Shown: positions 1 through 8,487 of the stretch, in pieces
Numbering within the stretch: position 1 is the first letter of the stretch
Layout of the letters: each line of letters starts with the position of its first letter
NCBI GenBank assembly: GCA_963824475.1
Contig: CAWGPR010000009.1
Coordinates: forward strand, 186,001-250,000
Reading direction: 5' to 3'
DNA length: 64,000 nt
Origin: Roseiarcus sp963824475
GTDB lineage: Bacteria; Pseudomonadota; Alphaproteobacteria; Rhizobiales; Beijerinckiaceae
Notes under the pieces: model-generated
The model's input: only the letters and a program-made list of their open reading frames with translations
Databases searched by the model: none
Told to the model about the DNA's origin: nothing
Made by a program: the position numbers and the translations under genes

Positions 1-1
1 T

Positions 2-1705
2 TTACGTGAGGCGGTTCCGGTCCGCGCCGGCGTCGATGGGCCGGCGCTTATCATCGAGCCGCATCAGACGATCGTCGTTGAACAGGGCTGGCGCGCGGTT
101 CTCACAGAGAAAAATCATGTGCTCATGACCCGCGTCGAAGGCATGCCGCAGCGCGAGGCGATCGGCGCCAAGGCCGACCCGGTGATGCTCGAAATCTTCA
201 ACCATCTCTTCATGTCGATTGCCGAGCAGATGGGCGTGACGCTGCAGAACACCGCCTATTCGGTCAACATCAAGGAGCGGCTCGACTTCTCCTGCGCCGT
301 GTTCGACCGCCAGGGCCGCCTCGTCGCCAACGCCCCGCACATGCCGGTGCATCTCGGCTCGATGGATCGCTCGGTCGAGACGATCATCCGCGACAACGAG
401 GGGCGCATCCGCCCGGGCGACGTGTTCGCACTCAACGCGCCTTACAATGGCGGCACCCATCTGCCCGACATCACCGTTTGCACGCCGGTGTTCGACGAGC
501 GCGGCGAAACCATCTTGTTCTGGACCGCTTCGCGCGGCCATCACGCCGATATCGGCGGAACGGCGCCCGGATCAATGAGTCCGCTCGCGACTTCGATCCT
601 CGAGGAGGGGGTCTATATCGATAACTTTCTGCTCGTCGACCGCGGCCGCTTCCGCGAGCGCGAACTGTATGACCTGCTCAAGAGCGGCCCCTATCCGGCG
701 CGCAATCCGCTGCAGAACGTCAACGACCTCAAGGCGCAGATCGCGGCATGCGAGAAGGGCGTGCGGGAACTCAAGCGCATGGTCGAGACGTTCTCGCTTC
801 ACACGGTCGAGGCCTATATGGGCCATGTTCAGGACAATGCCGACGAAAGCGTGCGCCGCGTAATCGACAAGCTCGCCGACGGCGAGGCGACCTCGGTTTC
901 CGACCAGGGCGCGATCATCAAGGTGAGGATCAGCGTCGACAAGCAGAGGCGCGAGGCGACGGTCGACTTCACCGGCACGTCGCCGCAGCAGCCGTCGAAC
1001 TTCAACGCGCCGGAGCCGGTGACGCGCGCGGCGGTGCTGTACGTGTTTCGGGTGATGGTCGATGATGACATCCCGATGAACGCCGGGTGCTTAAGGCCGA
1101 TCCGCGTCATCCTGCCCGAAGGCTCGATGCTCAAGCCGCGCTATCCCGCGGCGGTGGTGGCGGGTAATGTCGAGGTGTCGCAGGCAGTGACCGACACTTT
1201 GTTCGCCGCGCTCGGAGCGTTGGGCTCGGCGCAGGGCACGATGAACAACCTCACCTTCGGCAACTCGGCTTACCAATATTACGAGACGATCTGCTCCGGC
1301 GCGCCCGCTGGCCCCGGCTTCGACGGCGCGAGCGCGGTCCATACGCACATGACCAATTCGCGCTTGACCGACCCGGAAGTGCTGGAAAGCCGATTTCCGG
1401 TGGTGCTAGAGGATTTCCACATCCGCCGTGGCTCCGGCGGCAAGGGTCGATGGCGCGCGGGCGATGGCACGTTGCGCCGCATGCGCTTCTTAAGGCCGAT
1501 GAGCGCGGCGATTCTGAGCGGTCATCGCGCCGTCCCCAATCCCGGCATGATAGGCGGGAGCGAAGGCGAACTCGGCCGCAACTCCGTCCGCCGCAATGAC
1601 GGCCGCGTCGAGATCCTGCCCGGCTGTGCCGAGACGAAGGTCGACGCGGGCGAGGCGATCGAGATCGTCACGCCGACCGGAGGAGGGTGGGGGAGGGCGG
1701 ATTGA
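2..1705 (+). CDS. 5-oxoprolinase / hydantoinase B, 3' part of fused gene
   Basis: ATP-dependent hydrolysis of 5-oxoproline or a related cyclic amide. The frame is open from base 2, upstream of the first start-like codon (GTG at 119). The upstream residues (PALIIEPHQT, then VVEQGWRAVL) read like the end of a HyuA-type domain and run straight into a HyuB-type domain (ADPVMLEIFNHLFMSIAEQM). The gene is therefore the fused OPLAH-type enzyme, cut by the window edge, and not a stand-alone hyuB starting at 119. About 568 codons are present and the N-terminal ATPase half lies outside. The HyuB core is complete, with APHMPVHLGSM, NAPYNGGTHLPDITV and the C-terminal GGGGWG-like tail. Substrate specificity within the family cannot be told from sequence. 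Confidence 0.85.
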   Translation, partial: LREAVPVRAGVDGPALIIEPHQTIVVEQGWRAVLTEKNHVLMTRVEGMPQREAIGAKADPVMLEIFNHLFMSIAEQMGVTLQNTAYSVNIKERLDFSCAVFDRQGRLVANAPHMPVHLGSMDRSVETIIRDNEGRIRPGDVFALNAPYNGGTHLPDITVCTPVFDERGETILFWTASRGHHADIGGTAPGSMSPLATSILEEGVYIDNFLLVDRGRFRERELYDLLKSGPYPARNPLQNVNDLKAQIAACEKGVRELKRMVETFSLHTVEAYMGHVQDNADESVRRVIDKLADGEATSVSDQGAIIKVRISVDKQRREATVDFTGTSPQQPSNFNAPEPVTRAAVLYVFRVMVDDDIPMNAGCLRPIRVILPEGSMLKPRYPAAVVAGNVEVSQAVTDTLFAALGALGSAQGTMNNLTFGNSAYQYYETICSGAPAGPGFDGASAVHTHMTNSRLTDPEVLESRFPVVLEDFHIRRGSGGKGRWRAGDGTLRRMRFLRPMSAAILSGHRAVPNPGMIGGSEGELGRNSVRRNDGRVEILPGCAETKVDAGEAIEIVTPTGGGWGRAD

Positions 1706-1707
1706 CT

Positions 1708-1745
1708 CCCTTCTCCCTCCGGGAGAGGGGTTGGGGTTGGGGGTG
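1708..1745. repeat. short hairpin-forming intergenic sequence
   Basis: Just after the stop of the oxoprolinase gene, TTCTCCC and GGGAGAG can pair around a three-base loop, followed by a G-rich tract. This resembles the common short intergenic palindromes of proteobacteria. It could end transcription, but there is no T-run. Confidence 0.25.
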
Positions 1746-1793
1746 AGGGCGACCGCGCCGACGCCTTCTCCCGAAACGTCAGGACGGCTGGCG

Positions 1794-2195
1794 CTAGCCC
1801 GCTTTCGACGGCGTGGTGAAGAACCAGGGATGTCCCTCCGGATCGTTCGCCCAATAGTTTCGCCCGTATGGCGCGTCCTTCGGTGGATGCACGATCTCCG
1901 CGCCCGCGGCTTTGGCGACCTCGTAATGTTTGTCGAGGTCGTCGAGATAGATGAAAACCCCCATTGTTGCGCCGCCGGCCGCCTTCGGCGTCGTTAGCCT
2001 GTGCTCACGGCCGCCCTGGCCCATCATCACGAGCTGGCCCTGAAACGAGGCTTCGCCATGCATGCCGCCGCTCGGCGTCCCGTGACGCATCTCCTCCTTG
2101 AAGCCAAAGGCGTGGCAGAGAAAATCGAGCGCGGCTGGCACGTCGCGGTAGAAGAGATAAGGGATGATCTGTGGCAGTCTCGGGCTGGTCGGCAT
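1794..2195 (-). CDS. VOC-superfamily (glyoxalase/PhnB-like) protein
   Basis: A 133-residue single vicinal-oxygen-chelate domain: IIPYLFYRDVPAALDFL opens the fold, then the MHGE strand and the closing WANDPEGHPW. The longer open frame to 2321 starts with residues unlike the family, so the ATG at 2195, directly before MPTSPRLPQ, is preferred. Members of this family are metal-dependent isomerases, dioxygenases or binding proteins; the substrate is not evident. It lies 83 bases downstream of an AraC-type regulator on the same strand. AraC-VOC pairs are common and suggest co-transcription. Confidence 0.8.
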   Translation of the reverse strand: MPTSPRLPQIIPYLFYRDVPAALDFLCHAFGFKEEMRHGTPSGGMHGEASFQGQLVMMGQGGREHRLTTPKAAGGATMGVFIYLDDLDKHYEVAKAAGAEIVHPPKDAPYGRNYWANDPEGHPWFFTTPSKAG

Positions 2196-2278
2196 CAGTC
2201 GGTCTCCGTTTCTGTGTGCTGACCTTTCGTACTCTAGGCGCGAGGCGATCGTCCGGATTGTAGAAATGTGACAAGCTG

Positions 2279-3181
2279 TCAGTCGACAAATCCTCCCGCG
2301 TCGGGAAGTTCGCGACGCCACAGCGCGACCGGGGGGCTGCCGGCAAACTCCCGGAAATCGTGGATCATGTGCGCCTGATCAACATAGCCGCACTGCGCAG
2401 CAAGCGCCGCTCCGTTAAGCCCGGGATTGCGCGCCCGCTCGCGCAGTGCGCGGGCGAAACGCCGGATGCGGGCGAATTTCTTCGGCGAGAGCCCGAACTC
2501 GTGCCGAAAGGCCTTCGAGAACCGCTCGCGACCCATCCCGACGGCGCGTGCGACTTCGGCTACACGAACATTGGCGCGGCTGAGACTGCCAAACGCGAAC
2601 GCCAGTTCCGGCGCGACCGAGTCCTCCGAACCAAGCCGCAGCTCGACGGCTCGAGCGAGCAGTTGCAACCGCTCTTTCTGAGAACGCGCGCCGGCGACGT
2701 GCTCTCCGAGTTCAGCGGCGCTGCGGCCGAAAGCCTGCGACGGATCGACAAGCCCGTCGCCCAATTCCCCGAGCGGCCTGCCAACGAACCGCCGTGCGCC
2801 CAGCAGGCTGAACTTGACCTGTGCGCCCATCTGCGCGCCGTCCGTCTCGGTGATGACGTAGGTCGCGCTGGCGCCGCTGAAGAACCCATCGCCCTCGCCG
2901 ACGGCGTGCACGCCGGCTCGATCAACAACGCGCAGCTCCTTGCCGAGATTGAAAATGAGGACTGCGGAGCCGTCGGGCAACTCGCGACGTCGGCGAAACG
3001 CGGTTCCGCGTTCTTCGTAGGCATGAAACACGCTGACGTGCAGCCCGGTGGGGCCGCTCGGCGCGAGGCTCGAGATGCGCCAGCAGCCGCTCTCGGACGC
3101 GTGTTCGGAGACGCGAAGGCCGTCCATGGCTTGTCCTAGCTCACGCGGCCTGCACGCGACCCTGGCTGGACTAACCTCCAA
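2279..3181 (-). CDS. AraC-family transcriptional regulator
   Basis: 300 residues. The N-terminal part (about 20-165) looks like a cupin-type sensor domain of the DUF6597 kind (HVSVFHAYEERG, DGSAVLIFNLG). The C-terminal 100 residues form the two helix-turn-helix units of AraC regulators (VAEVARAVGMGRERFSKAF, then AAQCGYVDQAHMIHDFREF, followed by the usual SP-x-x-W region). An internal ATG at 3127 (MDGLRVSEH) is an equally plausible start. It probably controls the VOC gene that follows and perhaps the small secreted-protein gene just upstream on the same strand. The ligand is unknown. Confidence 0.85.
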   Translation of the reverse strand: MEVSPARVACRPRELGQAMDGLRVSEHASESGCWRISSLAPSGPTGLHVSVFHAYEERGTAFRRRRELPDGSAVLIFNLGKELRVVDRAGVHAVGEGDGFFSGASATYVITETDGAQMGAQVKFSLLGARRFVGRPLGELGDGLVDPSQAFGRSAAELGEHVAGARSQKERLQLLARAVELRLGSEDSVAPELAFAFGSLSRANVRVAEVARAVGMGRERFSKAFRHEFGLSPKKFARIRRFARALRERARNPGLNGAALAAQCGYVDQAHMIHDFREFAGSPPVALWRRELPDAGGFVD

Positions 3182-3203
3182 TGGTCGCTTCGCGTTCCCA
3201 ACT

Positions 3204-3698
3204 TCACTTCCCCTTCGTCGTCCAGCTCACATCGTAAGTGAGCGTGAACGCGAAGAGCTGCGCCGTGTTGCCCGGCGCGTCGGCGACGCTCCAGGTTCCC
3301 TTGCCGGTTATGTCCTGGTACTTGCCGGTGCCGCCGAGCAACGCAATGTCGCCGCCTTCCGGGCCTTCGTAGGTCATGAAAATCTTGTCCCCGTCGCCGT
3401 CGGTCTCAATGCACGTGCCGGTGAAGACGTAGCCTCCTGGCCGCGCCTTCAATTCCTCCATGCAGCGGATGGCGAGGTTGTCGAGAAGCTTGGACCCGTC
3501 GCGCGTCTTCACGATGCCGGTGCATTCGGCCGAGGAATTCGAGCCGACCGGCCCCATGTCGACAATCACGGCCGAGCGGCAGACCGCGTAGGCCGCGAGC
3601 TTTGCCGCGCCGCTAGTCGGGAATGCGTCGGCCGCGAGCGCCGGCGCGCGCGACGCGACGGCGGCCGCTAAAATCAAGAACGCGCCCCATGTTCGCAA
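3204..3698 (-). CDS. secreted protein of unknown function
   Basis: 164 residues beginning with a classic signal peptide (MRTWGAFLILAAAVASRAPALAADA), with likely cleavage after ALA near residue 22. The mature part has four cysteines and a glycine-rich segment (GGTGKYQDITGKGTW) reminiscent of the small beta-barrel seen in allene-oxide-cyclase-like and related periplasmic proteins. That resemblance is only a guess from motif style. It ends 22 bases before the AraC regulator and may share its transcript. Confidence 0.65.
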   Translation of the reverse strand: MRTWGAFLILAAAVASRAPALAADAFPTSGAAKLAAYAVCRSAVIVDMGPVGSNSSAECTGIVKTRDGSKLLDNLAIRCMEELKARPGGYVFTGTCIETDGDGDKIFMTYEGPEGGDIALLGGTGKYQDITGKGTWSVADAPGNTAQLFAFTLTYDVSWTTKGK

Positions 3699-3815
3699 GA
3701 TCGCCTTCCTCGCCGACGGTTCAAAGCTAGTCTAGCATATCACAAGGGGGTTGGTTTCGGAGGTTCCCTGAAACGAACAACGGCGATAGGCTCCTTACGA
3801 CGGAGACATCGCGAC

Positions 3816-5174
3816 ATGATCGAGAACCTAGAAAAGCGGTCCGCCGCGGAAATCGGGCGTCTCATCGCGGCAGGCAACCTCGATCCGGTTGAGGTGGCGG
3901 AATTCTTCCTGGGTCGTATCGAGCGCGACCGCGAGAATCCCGCATTCATTGTCGTAACTCGTGAGCGCGCTCTTAAGGAGGCGGCTGCGAGCCGCGAGCG
4001 TCACCGCGAGGGACGCGCGGCAGGCCCGCTCGATGGAGTCCCCATCGCCTCGAAGGACCTTGTCGACATGGCGGGCGAGCGCACCACCGCCGGCTCGGCG
4101 CTGTTCGTCGAATCGCCGCCCAAGCAAGAGGACGCGCCGATCGTCGCAAACCTATCCGCCGCCGGTCTCGTGGCCTTGGGAAAAACCAATCTCTCGGAAT
4201 TTGCTTTCTCGGCGCTGGGGCTCAACCCACATTTCGGAACGCCGAGAAACCCGCGCGATCCCGTTACGCCGCGCATCGCTGGAGGATCTTCGTCGGGCGC
4301 GGCGGTCGCGGTGGCAGGGGGGCTTGCGCCTTGCGCCATTGGCAGCGACACGGGCGGCTCGATCCGGGCGCCGGCCAGTTTTTGCGGCATCGTCGGGTTT
4401 AAGACGAGCGAGGGGCGGATCAACAAGCGCGGCGTGTTTCCGCTTTCACCCACGCTCGACACTATCGGCCCGATGGCGCGCACCGTCGAGGATTGCGTGC
4501 TGATTGACATGGCGCTGCGCGGCCAGTCGACCACTCCCGTGCGCCCGATCGATCTCCGCGGCGTCGCGCTCGTCGTGCCCGACAAGACCGGGATCGACGA
4601 CGCTGAGCCTGCAGTGGCGGCAAATCTCGAGACGACCATGAAACGGCTTGCTGCCGCCGGCGCCAAGGTCACGTCTAGGCCAGTCCGGCCTATCGGCGCG
4701 ATGCGCGCGCTCTCCGCGCAATTCGGCTCCCTGGTCGCGATCGAGGCCTACGCCGAGCATCGCGCAGTGTTTGAATCCGCTGACGCTAAGCGCATGGATC
4801 GCCGCGTGGTGAGGCGCGCCATGGGGGGCCGGGTCAGCGGGCATGACGTGATCAACTTGCAACGCGGTCGTGAGAGCCTCATCGTGGCCTTGGCAGACGA
4901 TCTGAAGGGAGCGCTGCTGGTGTTGCCCGCCACGCCCATGGCCGCTCCGGCGATTGCCGCGCTCGAACGCGACGACGAGCTATTTCGCGTCACCAACTTG
5001 CGCGCCATCCATTATACGTTTCTCGGCAATCTGTTTCGGATGTGCGGCCTTGCACTGCCCTCCGGAACGGACGCCGTGGGCCTGCCCACAGGGGTCCAGT
5101 TCCTTGCCCCTGGCGGGGATGACGAACGCCTCCTGTCGATCGGGCTAAGTATGGAGGCCGCGCTTTCCGGCTGA
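3816..5174 (+). CDS. amidase (amidase-signature family)
   Basis: 452 residues of the amidase-signature fold, hydrolysing an amide to acid plus ammonia, probably in the cytoplasm since no signal peptide is seen. The Ser-cisSer-Lys triad can be placed: Lys80 in IASKDL, cis-Ser158 in GGSSSGAAVA, and the nucleophile Ser182 in GSDTGGSIRAPA. The C-terminal substrate-specificity part is complete (LPSGTDAVGLPTGVQFL). The set does not look like GatA, being shorter and with no gatB or gatC neighbours. It is monocistronic between convergent and divergent neighbours; the substrate is unknown. Confidence 0.85.
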   Translation: MIENLEKRSAAEIGRLIAAGNLDPVEVAEFFLGRIERDRENPAFIVVTRERALKEAAASRERHREGRAAGPLDGVPIASKDLVDMAGERTTAGSALFVESPPKQEDAPIVANLSAAGLVALGKTNLSEFAFSALGLNPHFGTPRNPRDPVTPRIAGGSSSGAAVAVAGGLAPCAIGSDTGGSIRAPASFCGIVGFKTSEGRINKRGVFPLSPTLDTIGPMARTVEDCVLIDMALRGQSTTPVRPIDLRGVALVVPDKTGIDDAEPAVAANLETTMKRLAAAGAKVTSRPVRPIGAMRALSAQFGSLVAIEAYAEHRAVFESADAKRMDRRVVRRAMGGRVSGHDVINLQRGRESLIVALADDLKGALLVLPATPMAAPAIAALERDDELFRVTNLRAIHYTFLGNLFRMCGLALPSGTDAVGLPTGVQFLAPGGDDERLLSIGLSMEAALSG

Positions 5175-5277
5175 GGAAAGCGTCACTTTCCCCGATATGA
5201 CACCGGCCAGATAGGGCGATTTGAGAATGAAGGCGGCCGCGCGGAGCCGGGCCGCCTCTTTCACCATCGGATACGGC

Positions 5278-5883
5278 TCAGCCCCGACTTTCCCGCCCCA
5301 TCGTATAGAATTCATCGTTGGGCCGGATCGAGAAGGCGTTGGCGAGCCGGTTGGACATCGCAAACAGGGCGGCGATTGCGGCGATGTCCCACGCGTCCTC
5401 GTCCGAGAAGCCGTGGCCCTTCAGGGCTTCGTAGTCGGCGTCGTCGATCGCGTGCGAGCGCTCCGCGACCTTGACGGCGAAATCGAGCATCGCCTTGTGT
5501 CTCGGCGCAAGATCCGCCTTCCGATAGTTGACCGCGACCTGATCGGCGATCAGCGGATTCTTCGCCCGGATGCGCAGGATCGCGCCATGGGCGACGACGC
5601 AATATTGGCAATTGTTGACGCCCGAGGTCGCGACCACGATCATCTCGCGCTCGGCCTTGGTCAAGCCGCCGGGCTTCTCCATCAAAGCGTCATGATAGGC
5701 GAAGAAGGCGCGAAACTCGTCTGGCCGGCGCGCGAGGGCAAGAAAGACGTTGGGAACGAAGCCCGACTTTTCCTGCACCGCGGCGATCCGATCGCTAATG
5801 TCTTGCGGCAGATCGCCGAGTTCGGGCGTCGGGTATCGGCTGCTCGGCGGTTTGCTCACGGCGTCCCTCACTCTTTGTCTCAT
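5278..5883 (-). CDS. peroxidase-related AhpD-like (CMD family) protein
   Basis: 201 residues, all-helical carboxymuconolactone-decarboxylase/AhpD type. The redox motif is visible as NCQYCVVAHG (a CxxC followed three residues later by His), preceded by LTKAEREMIVVATSGVN, as in the uncharacterised peroxidase-related enzymes. The likely role is thiol-dependent reduction of peroxides or alkyl hydroperoxides. It is convergent with the amidase gene and stands alone on its strand. Confidence 0.8.
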   Translation of the reverse strand: MRQRVRDAVSKPPSSRYPTPELGDLPQDISDRIAAVQEKSGFVPNVFLALARRPDEFRAFFAYHDALMEKPGGLTKAEREMIVVATSGVNNCQYCVVAHGAILRIRAKNPLIADQVAVNYRKADLAPRHKAMLDFAVKVAERSHAIDDADYEALKGHGFSDEDAWDIAAIAALFAMSNRLANAFSIRPNDEFYTMGRESRG

Positions 5884-6002
5884 GCTAATATCCCGCCTGC
5901 GTTCGATCGAGCTTCTGGGCGGGGTGGTCGCGCCCAGGGTGCGGGCGGAACTGGCGAAGCGGAAGCCTGCTGCTTGAGGCGGGATTGTGGCCGGCAGCCA
6001 TG

Positions 6003-6029
6003 AAAAAGCCCCGGCGCTCGGCCGGGGCT
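6003..6029 (-). terminator. rho-independent terminator of the cold-shock gene
   Basis: Read on the minus strand, AGCCCCGGC pairs perfectly with GCCGGGGCT (9 bp, 5-base loop) and is followed by TTTTT. It lies 28 bases past the cold-shock stop codon. The call is clear from geometry. Confidence 0.85.
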
Positions 6030-6056
6030 CAACGTCGTCGCAATCGCGAGAATGGG

Positions 6057-6266
6057 TCAGGCGACCTTCAAATTGCCCGCTGACGAGCGTCCGGTGCGCT
6101 TGTCGGCGACAATCTCATAGGCGACCTTCTGCCCTTCGTTGAGGTCGCGGAGCCCCGCGCGCTCGACAGCGCTGATGTGGACAAACACGTCCTTGCCGCC
6201 GTCATCGGGCTGGATGAAGCCAAAGCCCTTCGTTGCGTTGAACCATTTGACGGTTCCCGTAGCCAT
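6057..6266 (-). CDS. cold-shock protein, CspA family
   Basis: 69 residues, a single cold-shock OB-fold that binds single-stranded RNA/DNA and acts as an RNA chaperone. Both RNP motifs are present (KGFGFI and VFVHI), and the protein starts MATGTVKWFN. The open frame extends upstream to 6383, but residues before this Met are unlike the family, so 6266 is the start. A long leader, as is usual for csp genes, would lie between 6266 and about 6420. A strong terminator follows. Confidence 0.93.
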   Translation of the reverse strand: MATGTVKWFNATKGFGFIQPDDGGKDVFVHISAVERAGLRDLNEGQKVAYEIVADKRTGRSSAGNLKVA

Positions 6267-6490
6267 AGAAGCAGTCCTGTAGATGAAGTTGAGTGGAGCG
6301 GCCGGATATCGCCAGTCCGCTATCGGTGCGGAAGGCTTCCTCGTCGCGCCGCAAGACGCGAGGTCGAGTCGTCTGTCGAACATCGATGTCAGTCCAAATA
6401 GCCAGACAAGGTGTTTAAATCAAGACAACCGCTCCCCTCGTCCGGGCGGCTGCTTCCAGATGACCACATCAGCTGCATGTTAGTTGGCGC

Positions 6491-7777
6491 TTACAGCCAT
6501 GCGTCGACGGCATGGGCGATTTGGGCGCCGGCTTCGTAATACACCTCCTTGACGGCGGGCAGATGAGGGGCGTCCGGCTCGGTGACCGGCAGCGGCAGGT
6601 CCTTTTCGCTTAGCTTTCCGAGAACATGGTCCGCGAGCAGACGCCCGAACACCGTGCCCGTGCCGATGCCTCTCCCATTGTAGCCGCAGAAGGTCACGAC
6701 ATTCGGAGCGAGCCGATGGAAGCGCGGCAGCGCATTCGAGGTCATGCCCATCATCCCGTACCATTGCGCCTCGAATTCGACCGGACCAATCTGCGGAAAG
6801 GTCCTATTGAGCGCGCGCTTCGCCCACGCGCGATGGACCGCGAGTCCGGCGAGGCGCAGCGCGCCGATGCTGCCAAACAGAAGCCGCCCGGCGCGATCAA
6901 AGCGGAACGAATTCATGACGAGTCGAGTGTCCCAGCAGCCCTCGCGGCCCGGCAGGATCGAGGCCTTGAGCTCAGGCGCGAGCGGCCGAGTCGCGAAGTT
7001 GAAATAGGGCACCCGGATCTGCTCGCGCTTCCCCTGCGGCCAGGGCGCGCCCTCGGAATAGGCGTCGGTCGCGACGACGATCCAGTCCGCGGCCACAGTT
7101 CCGCCATCGGTCTTGAGCCGCCAGACCTTGCCCGCGCGCTCAGCCAAACGCACCGGGCTCTGGGTGTGGATCGCTGCGCCGGCGGCGATCGCGGCGCGCG
7201 CTAGCCCACGCGCGTAAGCGAGCGGCTGGATCGTGCCCGCCCGCAGGTCGAGAAGCGAGCCTGCATAGATGTCGACGCCGACGCGCCGCGCCGTCTCTTC
7301 GCGGCTAAGGATTTTCACCGGCGCCCCGCGCGCGCTCCATTGCTGCGCGCGTTCATCAATCTTGGCGAGGCCGGACTGCCCGATCGCGCAATGGAGCGTG
7401 CCGTTCTGGACAAGCTCGCAGTCGATTCCATGCTTTTCGACCATGGCGTAGACTTCCGCCGGGCCGCCGCCGAGCAGGGTGAGCAGCCGCTCGCCGTAGT
7501 CCGAGCCGAGCCTCGCCACGATGTCGTCGGGCGCGAGCCACATGCCGGCGTTGACCAGGCCGACATTCCGCCCCGCGCCGCCGAAGCCGATTTCGACCGC
7601 CTCGAGCGCGACGACCTTTGCCCCCGCTTCCGCGAGATTGAGCGCCGTCGAGAGCCCGGTATAACCACTGCCGATAATCGCCACGTCGGCCCGAACCTCG
7701 CCCTTGAGCGGCAAGGTCGGCGGCGCCGGAGGAGCGGTCATTTCCCAGAGGCCGTGCGAGAGCGGATCGTTTTGCAT
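6491..7777 (-). CDS. FAD-dependent oxidoreductase (DAO / PuuB-like)
   Basis: 428 residues from the ATG at 7777. The open frame continues to 7897, but those residues look non-coding. An N-terminal dinucleotide-binding motif (VAIIGSGYTGLSTALNLAEAGA) is followed by the glycine-rich stretch GGAGRNVGLVNAG and a C-terminal FAD contact (FCGYNGRGIGTGTVFG), the pattern of D-amino-acid/glycine oxidase family enzymes such as gamma-glutamylputrescine oxidase. It probably oxidises an amine or amino acid. No neighbouring gene fixes the substrate. Confidence 0.8.
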   Translation of the reverse strand: MQNDPLSHGLWEMTAPPAPPTLPLKGEVRADVAIIGSGYTGLSTALNLAEAGAKVVALEAVEIGFGGAGRNVGLVNAGMWLAPDDIVARLGSDYGERLLTLLGGGPAEVYAMVEKHGIDCELVQNGTLHCAIGQSGLAKIDERAQQWSARGAPVKILSREETARRVGVDIYAGSLLDLRAGTIQPLAYARGLARAAIAAGAAIHTQSPVRLAERAGKVWRLKTDGGTVAADWIVVATDAYSEGAPWPQGKREQIRVPYFNFATRPLAPELKASILPGREGCWDTRLVMNSFRFDRAGRLLFGSIGALRLAGLAVHRAWAKRALNRTFPQIGPVEFEAQWYGMMGMTSNALPRFHRLAPNVVTFCGYNGRGIGTGTVFGRLLADHVLGKLSEKDLPLPVTEPDAPHLPAVKEVYYEAGAQIAHAVDAWL

Positions 7778-7872
7778 GAGGTCGCGGTTTCGATGATGAG
7801 GCGCCAACTTGGCTTGGCTGCGGGGCGGAACCAGTTCGAAGAGGCGAAAACGCAACCTATCGGCGAACTCCG

Positions 7873-8128
7873 TGCAAGCAAACGCAAACAAATGCAAATA
7901 GATGCCAGCGAAAAGACTCCAATCTACTAGCGTTTATGTTTCCGAATCGGGGCTTTTCAAAGGGTTACGCGCGGAAAAATAACCAAAATCGACTCACGTC
8001 TCAGCTTGTGTGCAAAACGTCTCAAACACATTTCCGCTCTCTTTTTTCATTGGCTCGGCGCCTTTTGCAGCGATTCAATCCGACGAACGGAAAAGGTAGC
8101 ACACGTTTCTGAATTTGGCAAACAATTG
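7873..8128 (+). repeat. long diverged repeat, copy A
   Basis: About 255 bases that match 34648-34911 in the same orientation. Shared blocks in order are GCAAGCAAACGC, TACTAGCGTTTAT, AATCGGGGCTTTTCAA-GGGTTAC, TTGTGTGCAAAACGTCTCAA and TAGCACACG. No open reading frame is shared. It could be a mobile-element remnant or a pair of attachment-like sites. Confidence 0.6.
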
Positions 8129-8196
8129 TTTCGGCTCCCTAGAGCGCTGACTGTTGGTCGGCCTTTCGGCGGCTGCGCCTCTGAGCCGGTATCGTC

Positions 8197-8369
8197 GTGG
8201 CCGGGCTTGACCCGGCCATCCACGCAAGCACCGCCTCAAGGAGGAGTGGGGCATCGCCCCACCCGGCAGCAAGGGCTTCTAGGAACAAAACTCTCCGTCC
8301 GTGCAGCTAGCCTGTCGCCAAAGTTGACACGCTGAACACGTGGGTGGCCGGGTCAAGCCCGGCCATGAC
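8197..8369. repeat. pair of intergenic palindromes in inverted orientation
   Basis: GTGGCCGGG-CTTGA-CCCGGCCATC at 8197-8220 and the reverse loop version GTGGCCGGG-TCAAG-CCCGGCCATG at 8342-8365 are two copies of a REP-like palindrome common between genes in Hyphomicrobiales. They lie between the FAD oxidoreductase and gcdH promoter regions. No gene is seen in 8129-8487 otherwise. Confidence 0.6.
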
Positions 8370-8487
8370 GATAGGGCGTCAGGCTTGAGGGCGAACGCCA
8401 CAGCACGCCTCGACGCCGCTCCCAACGCCGAATAGAAACACACTCGAGCCCGCCGGATCAGCTGGGCGCGGCTCAAGAGGCGGTTGA

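Noticed and set aside
119..1705. Stand-alone hydantoinase B starting at 119
   Set aside because: The frame is open to base 2 with HyuA-like sequence joined directly to HyuB, so it is the 3' part of a fused 5-oxoprolinase.
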